Shown here in pieces: positions 8,041-17,173 of a stretch of 64,000 nucleotides of DNA. Numbering within the stretch: the first letter of the stretch is position 1; every line of letters begins with the position of its first letter. This stretch comes from CAZOZZ01 sp965262425 (GTDB taxonomy: Bacteria; Acidobacteriota; Terriglobia; 20CM-2-55-15), in contig OZ253536.1 in NCBI GenBank assembly GCA_965262425.1, forward strand, positions 3,782,001 to 3,846,000, in the 5' to 3' direction. A program made the translations under genes and the position numbers. The notes under the pieces were generated by a model that was not told where the DNA came from, did not search any database, and saw nothing but the letters and a program-made list of their open reading frames with translations.

Positions 8041-10191
8041 ATGCCTGGTTTTGTCTGCTCTTGGCTCCGCCACTGTTCCTGTTTGCTGTTTCTTTCGATC
8101 ATTCTGACTTTTCCACTCGAAGCGCTCGCACAGAACTCCATCGCCGGATGCATTGAGGATTCGCTAGGGGCATCCATCAGTGACGCGCGGGTCGTCGCCG
8201 AACACGTGTCCACCGGACGCATGCTCAGATCGCGGTCGAACAGTGGGGGGTGCTTCCAGTTAACGGATCTTCAATCGGGTCCGACGCGGCTCGGCGTGCT
8301 CGTCGAGGCGTTTTCGGCTTATGAAACAGAGGTTTCCGTCTCGGGCTCGATCGAAGTAGGATCGATCGTTCTCAAGATCCAACCCATTCGAAACTCGGTC
8401 TCCGTAACGGCGAATCGGACGATCATGCCAGCCGAATCGCTCGGTTCGAGCCTCGATGTCATCGATCGGACTGAAATCGAATCGTCCCAGACGCGCCAGG
8501 CTGGCGACCTGCTGCGAAACCTGGCCGGTGTCGCTTTTCAGCAAAGCGGCGCACAAGGGCTGGCGAACTTTTTCGTTCGGGGAGGAGAAACCGATTACAA
8601 CAAAGTACTGATCGACGGGGTCCCGATCAACCCACCCGGTGACGCCTACGATTTTGCACACTTGACGACCGACAACATCGAGCGAGTGGAGGTGGTCCGC
8701 GGGCCTCAGAGCGCGCTTTTTGGTTCCGACGCGATGACAAGCGTCGTCCAGATCTTCACTCGCAACGGCCTCACGTCGCCGGAGGTCGACCTGGCGGTCG
8801 AAGGTGGGAGCTTCAATACGCTACGCCAGTCCGGTGCGGTGAGGGGAAACGTCAGAGGTGTCGACTTCTCGAACACGTTCAGCAGGCTGGACACGGATAA
8901 TGTCGCCGAAAACAACGACTATCGGAACGCGAGTTATTTCGGAAACTTTGGATACACCCCGGGCACGGACCAGTCACTCCGCTTGACCATTTCTCATGGA
9001 TCCGTTCGCGGGGGCACGCCGGGGCCAACCGCACCGGGTTTCACTTCCTTCGACCCGACCGGGTCGATGCACCGTCAGGAAAAAACCGTTGGCATAGGGT
9101 ACGACTTCCTTATCGGGGCTCGCGTAACCCAACACGTTGCGTACCGCTTCCATGACCTGGATCAAACCTTCTTTGGCTCTTTCGGACCATTCGTCGTCAA
9201 CGGCACCCGGCACCGTGCGGAATATCGTGGGGACTTGTTTCTCGGCCGGGCCGGAACGCTGTCATACGGTGTCGACTTCGACCGGGAGAAAGGAGACGTC
9301 GGCCGGACGGCGCGCACACGTGACAACTACGGGTACTACCTCCAGCAACAGATCGAACCGGCACCCGGATTTCATGTAACCGCCGGTGTTCGAATCGATG
9401 ACAACGACTCGTTCGGTACGGTCGCAAGCCCGCGACTGGGCCTCTCCTATTTGCTGGTCAACCCTGCGTCAGGACCGATCGGATCGGGCAGATTGCGGTT
9501 CACGGCAGGTCGCGGTATCAAGGAACCAAGGTTCCTCGAAAGCTTCAGTGAAAGCCCGTTCTTCCTCGGAAACCCGAACCTCGAATCAGAACGGTCCCGA
9601 AGCTGGGAAATTGGTTGGGAGCAGGGATTTGGAAGCGATCGAGTGGTTGGGGACGTTACATGGTTCGACAACCGGTTCCGCAACCTGATCCAACTGGTCG
9701 CGGGCGGAGGTGGAAACAGCCAGTATCAGAACATCGGTCTAACCACGACGCGCGGCTTGGAACTGCGATGGAGGGTTCGGTTGGGCCACTTTCATGCGAA
9801 CGCGAATTACACCCGACTGGCCGGGAAGGTCGTGGAGTCGTCGAGTGCCTCGTTTCCGTTCCGGCCGGGGGACCCACTGCTCCGACGCCCGGACCATTCC
9901 GGAGATTTCCGGCTGTCTTGGATCGATGATCGATTCATGGTGGCGTGGAATTCCCGATTCGTTGGACACCGGGCAGATAGCGATTTCTTCTCGCACTTTC
10001 CGCCGCTCGAAAGCAACGAACGATACACGGTATCGGACGCCGCGGTAACCGTTAAAATTACACCACGGGTTTCCGCCTTCGTTTCTATCAAGAACGCTTT
10101 TGATCGATCCTACCAGGAAGTTCTGGGCTTTCTCGCTCTGGGCCGTGCGGTGAACGTGGGGACCCGTTTCCGCTGGGGCGGTGATCGGTGA
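8041..10191 (+). CDS. btuB: TonB-dependent vitamin B12 receptor (BtuB-like)
   Basis: A 716-aa outer-membrane receptor. A signal peptide (hydrophobic LLFLSIILTFPLEALAQ, cleavage after about residue 31) is followed by a carboxypeptidase-regulatory-like domain (about 33-115). The plug domain follows, with LLRNLAGVAFQQSGAQGLAN, FFVRGGETDYNKVLIDGVPI and VEVVRGPQSALFGSDAMTSV, then a beta-barrel to the C-terminus. The B12 riboswitch immediately upstream and the BtuF-like gene overlapping its stop (GTGA) identify the ligand as a corrinoid. The extra N-terminal domain is common in Bacteroidota and Acidobacteriota receptors. Start ATG at 8041 follows a purine-rich GGGAGAGG. Confidence 0.92.
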   Translation: MPGFVCSWLRHCSCLLFLSIILTFPLEALAQNSIAGCIEDSLGASISDARVVAEHVSTGRMLRSRSNSGGCFQLTDLQSGPTRLGVLVEAFSAYETEVSVSGSIEVGSIVLKIQPIRNSVSVTANRTIMPAESLGSSLDVIDRTEIESSQTRQAGDLLRNLAGVAFQQSGAQGLANFFVRGGETDYNKVLIDGVPINPPGDAYDFAHLTTDNIERVEVVRGPQSALFGSDAMTSVVQIFTRNGLTSPEVDLAVEGGSFNTLRQSGAVRGNVRGVDFSNTFSRLDTDNVAENNDYRNASYFGNFGYTPGTDQSLRLTISHGSVRGGTPGPTAPGFTSFDPTGSMHRQEKTVGIGYDFLIGARVTQHVAYRFHDLDQTFFGSFGPFVVNGTRHRAEYRGDLFLGRAGTLSYGVDFDREKGDVGRTARTRDNYGYYLQQQIEPAPGFHVTAGVRIDDNDSFGTVASPRLGLSYLLVNPASGPIGSGRLRFTAGRGIKEPRFLESFSESPFFLGNPNLESERSRSWEIGWEQGFGSDRVVGDVTWFDNRFRNLIQLVAGGGGNSQYQNIGLTTTRGLELRWRVRLGHFHANANYTRLAGKVVESSSASFPFRPGDPLLRRPDHSGDFRLSWIDDRFMVAWNSRFVGHRADSDFFSHFPPLESNERYTVSDAAVTVKITPRVSAFVSIKNAFDRSYQEVLGFLALGRAVNVGTRFRWGGDR

Positions 10192-11084
10192 CTCCGAAGC
10201 CCCTGACGGCTTTTTTAGCCACGCTGTTCCTCATCCTGCTCGTCTCCTGTTCCACTACCTCAACGGTAGTAGAACAGGAAAGCAGCGAAGCCCCCCAGAG
10301 GATCGTCTCACTTGTGCCCGCGGTGACGGAAATGTTGTTTGCACTCGGCGCAGGCGATCGGGTCGTCGGCGTAAGTGATTACGACACGTATCCTCCGGAA
10401 GCGCTCGAACGCCCCCGGGTCGGAGCGCTGATCAACCCGAACATCGAAAAGATCTTCGAGCTTCAACCCGACCTTGTGATCACCTACGGCACCCAGGCCC
10501 TGCTTCGGGACAGGCTGGCTGTAGCCGGCATCCGCCAGTACCCGTTCCTGCACGGGCCGATCGAGGAAATGCTGACGTATGTTCAGGAGCTTGGGCGGGA
10601 ACTCCGGCTGGAAGACAGAGGGCTCGAACTCGCTCAGGAGATTCGAAGCGAACTGTCGGACATCCGGGACGAAGGGCCGCCGGACAACCCGACGGTCTTC
10701 CTGGTACACAGCCGGGTAGCCGGCACGATGGGCACTTTTTACAGCGGCGGCAAACACTCGTTTTTCAACGAGCTCATCGAGATCGCCGGCGGCGACAATA
10801 TTTTCGGCGACGTGGATGACGACTCCCTTCAACCCTCCCTCGAAGAGGTCCTCAAACGCCAGCCCGAAGTCATCATCGAACTGGTGCCGTCCGACCGGGG
10901 CGACCGGACACGGATCGCCGAACGCCTGAACGACTGGCAGAAACTCGATACCGGACCGGCCGTTAAGAACGGGCGAGTCTATATCCTGGCCGGTGACTAT
11001 CTGTTACTGATCGGCCCACGCCTCCACCTGGCCGCCCGCCGGTTGGCCGAAGCCATCCGGGGGGATGCGGTCACACCGGATTAG
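10188..11084 (+). CDS. btuF: Cobalamin ABC-transporter substrate-binding lipoprotein (BtuF-like)
   Basis: A 298-aa periplasmic binding protein of the helical-backbone metal/corrinoid receptor family. The N-terminus has a lipobox (LILLVSC, lipidated Cys near residue 21). The fold signature RIVSLVPAVTEMLFALGAGD is followed by VVGVSDYDTYPPEALERPRV and LQPDLVITYG, with IEIAGGDNIFGDV in the second lobe. It starts at GTG overlapping the btuB stop by four bases, so both are under the upstream riboswitch. The BtuC/BtuD permease and ATPase are not in this operon and must be elsewhere. Confidence 0.88.
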   Translation: MTPKPLTAFLATLFLILLVSCSTTSTVVEQESSEAPQRIVSLVPAVTEMLFALGAGDRVVGVSDYDTYPPEALERPRVGALINPNIEKIFELQPDLVITYGTQALLRDRLAVAGIRQYPFLHGPIEEMLTYVQELGRELRLEDRGLELAQEIRSELSDIRDEGPPDNPTVFLVHSRVAGTMGTFYSGGKHSFFNELIEIAGGDNIFGDVDDDSLQPSLEEVLKRQPEVIIELVPSDRGDRTRIAERLNDWQKLDTGPAVKNGRVYILAGDYLLLIGPRLHLAARRLAEAIRGDAVTPD

Positions 11085-11088
11085 GAAC

Positions 11089-11236
11089 TTCAACGCAAAG
11101 ACGCAAAATCGCGAAGAACGCAAAGCGTGCTACTTCTTCAGGGTCACCGACACCTGCGGGGCACAGTCAATCAACGGCAGCAGATGCTCTTCCCCAAAAC
11201 AACACTTCGCGTTTTGCGTTTTTGCGGTTGAAAATC
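11089..11236. repeat. Palindromic intergenic repeat, family A
   Basis: Left arm CAACGCAAAGACGCAAAATC at 11091-11110 and right arm CACTTCGCGTTTTGCGTTTT at 11204-11223 are inverted relatives. It occupies the whole gap between btuF and the convergent decarboxylase gene. Confidence 0.75.
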
Positions 11237-12671
11237 AATTCAATTCTTCAGCGACGGACTGGAGAAGCGCCCAGGCGGCCCGGACATGTTTTTCTTCTGT
11301 GCGAAGGTTTCCGACCGTGAATCGGAGGATGAATTGATCGTTTAATTTGGTGTGGGAAAGGAAGGCTTTGCCCGAGGCGTTCACTTGATCGAGTAGTTGT
11401 TGATTCGAGGCGTCGTCACGCTTCAGACGGAAACAGACGGTGCTGAAGGGCGATGGGGCCATCAACTCAAATTCTGAGCTTTCCTGGACCCAACCGGCGA
11501 ACAATTGACCGAGACGGATGTGCTCCCGGATGCGGCGACGTAACCCATCGACACCGAAATAGCGGATCACCATCCAGAATTTCAACGCGCGAAAACGACG
11601 GCCGAGTTGGATGCCGTAATCCATGTAGTTGGTCACCTCATCGCCTTCGCTCGTTTTCAGATACTCGGGTGTCAAGCTGAACGCTTGTTTGAGCACATCC
11701 GGGCGGCGGCAATAAAAGGCGCTGAAATCGATCGGGGTGAACATCCACTTGTGCGGGTTCATCACGAACGAATCGGCCCTGTCGCATCCGTCAAGAATGT
11801 GGCTCATCTCGGGGAGGATGGCAGCAGCACCGGCATAGGCCGCGTCGACATGAAGCCACAGGCCGTGACGTTGGCAGACATCGGCAATGGCTCCGACTGG
11901 ATCGATGCTGGTGGTCGAGGTCGTCCCCACTGTCGCCGACACACAGAACGGGCGCCACCCGTCGTTGATGTCGCGTTTGATCGCATCCTCAAGAACGCCG
12001 ACGTCCATCCGGAATCGCTCATCGACGCCGATCTTACACACCCCCTCCCGTCCCAACCCAATCGCCAGGCCCGCCTTCTCGACAGACGAGTGGGCGTGCT
12101 CTGAAGTGTAAACTCGCAGACGTCCGCCGGGACCTGCCATGCCTTCCTGGCTGACGTCCAACTCGGGAATCGCCTCCCGGGCGGCCGCCAGGGCGTGGAA
12201 CGTAGAAATAGAAGCCGTGTCATAGACGACGCCGGTAAACTCTTCTGAAAGACCCAGCATCTGACGAAGCCAGTCCAACACGTGTTCTTCGAGCTCCGTG
12301 GCCGCGGGAGAGGTACGCCACAACATGGCATTGACGTTGAATGCCGCCGTCAACAGTTCCCCGATGATGCCGGGACCGGATCCGCTTATTGCGAAGTATG
12401 CAAAAAAATCCGGATGGTTCCAGTGCGTAATGCCCGGAACGATGATTTGTTCCAGATCCTCGAAGATCGCCGACATAGGTTCCGCGTGGTCGGGTGGGGC
12501 TCCCGGAAGCTGTGCCCGAATCGACCCCGGGGCGACCCTTGAAAGAACCGGGTGCCGCTCCGGGTTTTCCATGTTGTCGGCAATCCAGTCGATAGCATGA
12601 TGCCCCCACTCGCGGAATTCCGCCGGGCTCATGTCGGATAATTTTGGATCTGTCACGTCTGTTCCTCCCAT
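11235..12671 (-). CDS. Group II PLP-dependent amino acid decarboxylase (aromatic-L-amino-acid decarboxylase-like)
   Basis: A 478-aa decarboxylase. Family features in order: HWNHPDFFAYFAISGSGPGI (substrate pocket, typical of aromatic amino acid decarboxylases), LWRTSPAATELEEHVLDWL, the PLP-contacting TVGTTSTTSIDPV, WLHVDAAYAGAAAILPE with the Asp that binds the cofactor nitrogen, and NPHKWMFTPIDFSAFYCR with the Schiff-base lysine. Length is normal for tyrosine/tryptophan/DOPA decarboxylases. The substrate cannot be fixed from sequence. It is transcribed divergently from carD and converges on btuF. Confidence 0.88.
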   Translation of the reverse strand: MGGTDVTDPKLSDMSPAEFREWGHHAIDWIADNMENPERHPVLSRVAPGSIRAQLPGAPPDHAEPMSAIFEDLEQIIVPGITHWNHPDFFAYFAISGSGPGIIGELLTAAFNVNAMLWRTSPAATELEEHVLDWLRQMLGLSEEFTGVVYDTASISTFHALAAAREAIPELDVSQEGMAGPGGRLRVYTSEHAHSSVEKAGLAIGLGREGVCKIGVDERFRMDVGVLEDAIKRDINDGWRPFCVSATVGTTSTTSIDPVGAIADVCQRHGLWLHVDAAYAGAAAILPEMSHILDGCDRADSFVMNPHKWMFTPIDFSAFYCRRPDVLKQAFSLTPEYLKTSEGDEVTNYMDYGIQLGRRFRALKFWMVIRYFGVDGLRRRIREHIRLGQLFAGWVQESSEFELMAPSPFSTVCFRLKRDDASNQQLLDQVNASGKAFLSHTKLNDQFILRFTVGNLRTEEKHVRAAWALLQSVAEELN

Positions 12672-12855
12672 GCTGGCAACCTGTAACGGTCACGTTGCGG
12701 CGGTATCCACGGGCCGCAGGCTGCTGCCTCACAGATACCATCTCGGTCGAAACGATGGAAGCGCTTTCATCACCTGTAAACGCGGAAACCCTTTGGCGGT
12801 GGCGTTTTGGCGCCATTCGGGAGCCCGGCCGCGAAGCGTGGAGAGCACTCGCACC
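12672..12855. other. Intergenic region between decarboxylase and carD
   Basis: Divergent promoter region. Apart from the carD promoter candidate just downstream, I see no gene, hairpin or repeat. Confidence 0.4.
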
Positions 12856-12885
12856 TTGACGATTGGTAAGGCCAGCCCTTAGACT
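12856..12885 (+). promoter_or_regulatory. Candidate sigma-70-type promoter of carD
   Basis: TTGACG (12856-12861) and TAGACT (12880-12885) are separated by 18 bp. The predicted start lies about 15-20 bases before the carD ATG at 12909. By motif only. Confidence 0.5.
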
Positions 12886-12908
12886 ATAGGTTATTCTCGG
12901 CAGGTGAT

Positions 12909-13418
12909 ATGGAAGCGTTTGAAATAGGCGATCAAGTGGTTTACCCCAACCATGGGGTAGGCCTTATCGAAAAAATCTCGAATCGTCTGGTTCAGGGCAA
13001 GTTCGAAAGATTCTACCTGTTGCGGATCTGCTCCAACGACATTCTCGTGATGGTTCCGATCGGAAACGTCAAGGATGTCGGTCTTCGCCATATTATCGAT
13101 TCCAAAGATGTCAAACAGCTCTTCAAGTTTCTCTCAAACGGGGAATTCTTCACTCAGCGTGACTGGAAGGACCGGTTCAAGGAAAACTCGGAAAAGATGA
13201 GATCCGGGTCGATATTCCATGTCGCCGAGGTATACAAGAACCTGGTATATCTGAACAGGGTCAAGCCCCTGTCGTTCCGTGAGAAGCGCATGCAGGATCG
13301 GGCCCGGTTCCTGCTCGTGTCCGAACTGGCATCGGTCATGGGCGCTACCGAAGAAGACGTCGAGGCCCGCGTCGACAAGACGGTCGACGGAGCCTGCGCT
13401 AAAGTTCCCGTCGCTTAA
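12909..13418 (+). CDS. carD: CarD/CdnL-family transcriptional regulator
   Basis: A 169-aa protein of the CarD_CdnL_TRCF family, which binds the RNA polymerase beta subunit and stabilises open complexes at housekeeping promoters. The N-terminal Tudor-like RNAP-interaction domain is evident from FEIGDQVVYPNHGVGLIEKI and the following FYLLRICSNDILVMVPIGN. The helical C-terminal DNA-binding domain follows, with MARKY-type basic helices represented by LSFREKRMQDRARFLLVSEL. ATG at 12909 is preceded by a plausible promoter. The CNNM gene starts 12 bp after its stop and is probably co-transcribed. Confidence 0.92.
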   Translation: MEAFEIGDQVVYPNHGVGLIEKISNRLVQGKFERFYLLRICSNDILVMVPIGNVKDVGLRHIIDSKDVKQLFKFLSNGEFFTQRDWKDRFKENSEKMRSGSIFHVAEVYKNLVYLNRVKPLSFREKRMQDRARFLLVSELASVMGATEEDVEARVDKTVDGACAKVPVA

Positions 13419-13430
13419 GACTCTCGCCTT

Positions 13431-14732
13431 ATGCCTTCCTTTCTGCTCATCTCGACCCTATTTGTCTTCCTTTTGTTGTCGGGATTCTTCTCGCTGTCGG
13501 AAACGGCCATCCTGTCGAGCAACAGGTATCGAATCCGCCATCTCGCCTCTAAGGGCAACAGAAATGCGCAGAAGCTGGCGGCGTGGCTGGATGCACCGCA
13601 ACAATTGCTGGCGACGATACTTCTGGGAAACAACTTCGCCAATATCGGCGCCGCGACGGTTGCCGCAGCCATGGTCACCCGCACCGTCAGTGAACAGCAG
13701 CGAGATATCTATCTGGTACTGGAAACTATCGTCCTCACTTTGATCGTTCTGCTGTTCTGTGAGCTCGGGCCGAAGGCATTCGCGACACGAACACCGGAAC
13801 GGATCAGCATGCGCCTGGTCTTGCCGATTGAAGTCTGGATGCGGCTCTTCTATCCCATCGCTCAACTGAGCATCAGATTTGCCGGACTGTTTTATCGGAG
13901 CGTCCGCGAGGGGCCACAGTCGGTTGCCGCATCGATTTCGGACGTCGAGTTGAAGTCGATCATCAACAGTTACACGCAGGATCGTCGGAAGATGCTGGAA
14001 CGGGTGCTGGAGTTTTCTGAAAGACAGGTTAAGGACGTCATGGTGCCTCGTATGGAAACCGCATCCCTTGCCATCGGCACACCACTGGATGAGGTCCTCA
14101 AGGTCGTCGAAACGACACGGTTCACCCGCTTCCCCGTTTACCATGGCAGTCTGGACAATGTGCTCGGGATCCTCCACGGGAAGGATCTCATGCCCTACCT
14201 GCATCACTCGAAGACGTTCCGTCTGTCCCACCTGTTGCGCAAACCTGTCTTCCTCCCGGACTCCGCTCGCCTGAACAACGCCATTCAGACACTCCAGACC
14301 GCGCAAACTCCCCTGGGAATCGTAGTTGACGAGCATGGAGGGGTGGAGGGGATCGTCACGCTGGAAGACCTGATCGAACAGATAGTCGGCGAGATTCAAG
14401 ACGAACACGATGTCGAGGTGGATGAAATTATCCCGCAACCGAACGGCAGCTACCTCGTGGACGCCGGCATTTCAGTGCGCGACCTGAATGAAAGGCTCGA
14501 CTTCGACATACCCGAAGACGGCCACTATGTCACCCTGGCAGGGTTCATCCTGACCCGAACAGGAGAGCTACCCACCGAGGGCGACCGAATAGAGTTTGAA
14601 GGAGCCACATACCAGGTGGAACAAATGGTCGGCCGGCGAATCATGAAAGTCCGGTTAACAGGAAAGCTCCGGGCCGATGCGCCTGAGGACCAAGAAGAGA
14701 AGGAACGGGTGAACCTGGGGCCGGAAACCTAG
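13431..14732 (+). CDS. CNNM/CorC-HlyC family membrane protein with CBS domains
   Basis: A 433-aa inner-membrane protein of the hemolysin-C/CNNM transporter family, implicated in Mg2+/Co2+ handling. The N-terminal DUF21 domain has about four hydrophobic helices with FFSLSETAILSSNRYRIRHL and LLGNNFANIGAATVAAAMV. The CBS pair follows with VKDVMVPRMETASLAIGTPL, TRFTRFPVYHGSLDNVLGIL and GIVVDEHGGVEGIVTLEDLI. The CorC_HlyC C-terminal domain ends with DAGISVRDLNERL and GHYVTLAGFIL. Its TAG stop lies within CTAG at the outer edge of a family D repeat. Confidence 0.92.
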   Translation: MPSFLLISTLFVFLLLSGFFSLSETAILSSNRYRIRHLASKGNRNAQKLAAWLDAPQQLLATILLGNNFANIGAATVAAAMVTRTVSEQQRDIYLVLETIVLTLIVLLFCELGPKAFATRTPERISMRLVLPIEVWMRLFYPIAQLSIRFAGLFYRSVREGPQSVAASISDVELKSIINSYTQDRRKMLERVLEFSERQVKDVMVPRMETASLAIGTPLDEVLKVVETTRFTRFPVYHGSLDNVLGILHGKDLMPYLHHSKTFRLSHLLRKPVFLPDSARLNNAIQTLQTAQTPLGIVVDEHGGVEGIVTLEDLIEQIVGEIQDEHDVEVDEIIPQPNGSYLVDAGISVRDLNERLDFDIPEDGHYVTLAGFILTRTGELPTEGDRIEFEGATYQVEQMVGRRIMKVRLTGKLRADAPEDQEEKERVNLGPET

Positions 14733-14782
14733 GAGCCTGCGCGGCAGAAGGAATCTACTGCGAAAGCGGCGTAAAGACTCCC
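14730..14782. repeat. Family D repeat (half element) at the CNNM stop codon
   Basis: TAGGAGCCTGCGCGGCAGAA followed by GGAATCTACTGCGAAAGCGG matches, in the opposite orientation, the right arm of the family D element at 37582-37746. The first three bases form the stop codon of the CNNM gene. Confidence 0.65.
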
Positions 14783-14784
14783 CA

Positions 14785-16071
14785 CTACCGTTCAACCAGT
14801 CCCTCCAACAACTCAAAGAAACCCGGGAAAGAAACGTCGACACACCCGGCGTCTTCGATGGTGACACCTGATTTGGACATCAGTCCGGCGATGGCGAACG
14901 CCATGGCAATACGGTGGTCACCGTATGAAGAGACGGTTCCACCTTCGATCTGCTGATCGCCGGGTATCTGAAGACCGTCGGGAAACTCTTCGAGACGGAC
15001 ACCTATCGCTCTCAGGTTTCGTGCGATGGCGTCGATGCGGTCGCTTTCCTTGACACGCAGCTCGCGGGCGCCCCGAATCTCGACCCCCCCTGACGCACGC
15101 GTCCCGAGAATGGCCAGGATCGGCACCTCGTCAATCAACGTAGGGATGGAGTCGGGATGGACCCGCATCATCGAGAGGGCGGACGATCGGACCAGAACGT
15201 TCGCCACGGGCTCCCCTCCCTCGTTACGGAGCATGTCCAGGACGATGCGGGCACCCACACGCTCGAGCAGGGACAGGCAGCCGGTCCGCGTTGGATTCAC
15301 GCCCACTCCAGTCAGCCGGAGCTCGGAGTCGGGAATCGCTACGGCCGCGGCAATCAGAAAAGCGGCCGAGGAAATGTCTCCAGGAATGGTAACGGAACGC
15401 GGCCGGATCCCGAAGCCCCCGTCGATTTCAATACGTCCGTCTGATAGGTGGATCCTGGCTCCAGATTCCCGAAGGGCGATTTCGGTGTGGTCTCTCGTCA
15501 GGATGGGCTCCTTTACAACCGTCGTGCCCTCGGCCTGGAGACCGGCCAGAAGGATCGCGGACTTGACCTGCGCGCTGGGAACCGGCAACCGATATTCGAT
15601 CGCCTGGAGTCGACCGCCACGAATCCGAATCGGCAGGTGAGAATCTTCATCAGCCTCAATCTGCGCGCCCAATCGGCGGAGAGGATCGATGATACGACCC
15701 ATGGGTCGAGAACTGAGGGACGGATCGCCCACAAGCGTCGAATCGAACGATTGGCCAGCCAGAATTCCGGAAAGAAGCCGAACGGTCGTCCCCGAGTTAC
15801 CCGCGTCGAGGTCCAGGCCTGGAGCCACCAACCCTCCAAAGCCGTGTCCTTCAATCTCGACCGTGCCGTTCCGGCGGGCAATGGGCACACCGAGACCTTC
15901 GAGACACCGCAACGTACTCGCGCAATCGGCACTGGCCGGGAAGTTCCTGGCGTAAGAAATGCCTTCGGCAATCGAGGAAATCAAGGCGAACCGATGCGCG
16001 AGGGACTTATCGCCCGGCGCGCTTGTTTCACCGCGTATTCGCCTCGCAGGATGGATTTCGCGAGTTCTCAT
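14785..16071 (-). CDS. aroA: 5-enolpyruvylshikimate-3-phosphate synthase
   Basis: A 428-aa enzyme of the shikimate pathway, joining shikimate 3-phosphate and phosphoenolpyruvate. Seen: GDKSLAHRFALISSIAEG (phosphate-binding lysine/serine region), LDAGNSGTTVRLLSGILAGQ (PROSITE-type EPSP motif), LPVPSAQVKSAILLAGLQAE, DISSAAFLIAAAVAIP, LRVKESDRIDAIARNLRAIG and DHRIAMAFAIAGLMS. The sequence is full length. The start ATG (MRTREIHPARRIRGETSAPG) is consistent with the family. It is transcribed toward the CNNM gene, and the RsbW-like gene diverges from its 5' end. Confidence 0.95.
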   Translation of the reverse strand: MRTREIHPARRIRGETSAPGDKSLAHRFALISSIAEGISYARNFPASADCASTLRCLEGLGVPIARRNGTVEIEGHGFGGLVAPGLDLDAGNSGTTVRLLSGILAGQSFDSTLVGDPSLSSRPMGRIIDPLRRLGAQIEADEDSHLPIRIRGGRLQAIEYRLPVPSAQVKSAILLAGLQAEGTTVVKEPILTRDHTEIALRESGARIHLSDGRIEIDGGFGIRPRSVTIPGDISSAAFLIAAAVAIPDSELRLTGVGVNPTRTGCLSLLERVGARIVLDMLRNEGGEPVANVLVRSSALSMMRVHPDSIPTLIDEVPILAILGTRASGGVEIRGARELRVKESDRIDAIARNLRAIGVRLEEFPDGLQIPGDQQIEGGTVSSYGDHRIAMAFAIAGLMSKSGVTIEDAGCVDVSFPGFFELLEGLVER

Positions 16072-16176
16072 CGGCTTCAGAATACCACGATGGATTACGC
16101 CTCCTAGCGCTGCGAACAGAGCTGCCAGGCCGAATCACCCATTGATTTTTGAAAAACCCTATGTTACTTCTCGACG

Positions 16177-16617
16177 ATGGGTCAGACGGATTCGTCGATC
16201 TTCAAACTGACTGTTCCCAGCCGCATGGAGGAAATGGCCGCGGTACAGCAACTGGTCGAGCAGGCGAGCCAGGCGTTCGGATTGACTGATGAATTGGCGC
16301 ACTGGATTGAACTGACGGTCAGCGAATCGGCGATCAATGCGATACAGCACGGAAATGGTCTGGATCCTTCCAAAACGGTATTTCTCAGCATCGCATCCGA
16401 TGGCGAAGCCATCGAAATCGTCGTCGAGGACCAGGGAACCGGCTTCCAGTTGACCGAAATCCCCGACCCGACAGACGTCGAAAACCTTCTAAAGCCAGGC
16501 GGGCGCGGAATCCTGATCATCCGCTCCTTCATGGACACGGTGGAAGTGACCCTTCGAGAAGGTGGCGGTAGCCGTCTGCGCATGGTGAAGAAGCTTCAGG
16601 ATGGACCACTGACGTGA
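16177..16617 (+). CDS. RsbW-like anti-sigma factor / serine kinase (HATPase)
   Basis: A 146-aa GHKL ATPase of the RsbW/SpoIIAB type, which in partner-switching systems phosphorylates a STAS-domain antagonist. The N box (SESAINAIQHGN), G1 box (VEDQGTGF) and G2 box (GGRGILIIRSFMD) are all visible. The stop overlaps the start of the STAS gene, so this is a two-gene module. No sigma factor or phosphatase lies beside it, so the target of the switch is unknown. Confidence 0.88.
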   Translation: MGQTDSSIFKLTVPSRMEEMAAVQQLVEQASQAFGLTDELAHWIELTVSESAINAIQHGNGLDPSKTVFLSIASDGEAIEIVVEDQGTGFQLTEIPDPTDVENLLKPGGRGILIIRSFMDTVEVTLREGGGSRLRMVKKLQDGPLT

Positions 16618-16958
16618 GTATGGCAATCACCCTCAGAAGATTCGACGACGTCGTAGTCCTGGACCTGTCGGGCCGAATCACGATCGGTGAGGGAACCCTG
16701 ATGCTCCGGGACAGGATCCAGAAAATGCTGGAGGAAGGCGAGGTGAAGTTCCTGTTGAACCTCTCCGAGGTCGACTACATCGACAGTTCAGGCCTTGGAG
16801 AACTGGTTTCTTCCTTCACGACTGTAAAAAGCCAGGCCGGAACACTCACACTCCTGAGCCTGACCCGCCGGGTCCGGGACCTGATGCAGATCACCAAACT
16901 CCTCACGGTGTTCGACGTTTTCGATGACGAAACCGAAGCCCTGAAGAGCTTCCGCTAA
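16614..16958 (+). CDS. STAS-domain anti-sigma factor antagonist
   Basis: A 114-aa single STAS domain. The conserved phosphoacceptor segment is FLLNLSEVDYIDSSGLGELV with the serine pair DSSG. It begins at GTG 16614 overlapping the kinase stop; an ATG two codons later (16620) is an alternative start. Phosphorylation by the upstream RsbW-like protein would control binding. Family length and motif agree with SpoIIAA/RsbV. Confidence 0.88.
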   Translation: MSMAITLRRFDDVVVLDLSGRITIGEGTLMLRDRIQKMLEEGEVKFLLNLSEVDYIDSSGLGELVSSFTTVKSQAGTLTLLSLTRRVRDLMQITKLLTVFDVFDDETEALKSFR

Positions 16959-17004
16959 TCTAGAAAGCCAACCGAGTCACGTCGTTCAAATCCGGCACTT
17001 GATC

Positions 17005-17133
17005 TTGACGCAAAGACGCAAAGACGCAGAGAAGGTGATTTCAGGAAAGGGGGCCTTGCGGGGTGGCACGAGACGACCGAACCAATCCCCAGCAATAGAT
17101 CCCTCTGCGTCTTTGCGCCTCTGCGTCGAAAAA
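17005..17133. repeat. Palindromic intergenic repeat, family A
   Basis: Left arm TTGACGCAAAGACGCAAAGA at 17005-17024 and right arm CTCTGCGTCTTTGCGCCTCT at 17103-17122 are inverted copies. It lies between the STAS gene and the convergent hypothetical gene. Confidence 0.75.
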
Positions 17134-17173
17134 CCAACCAGTCGGTCGCAAGTTTCAGTAGGGGGCAGGCGGT

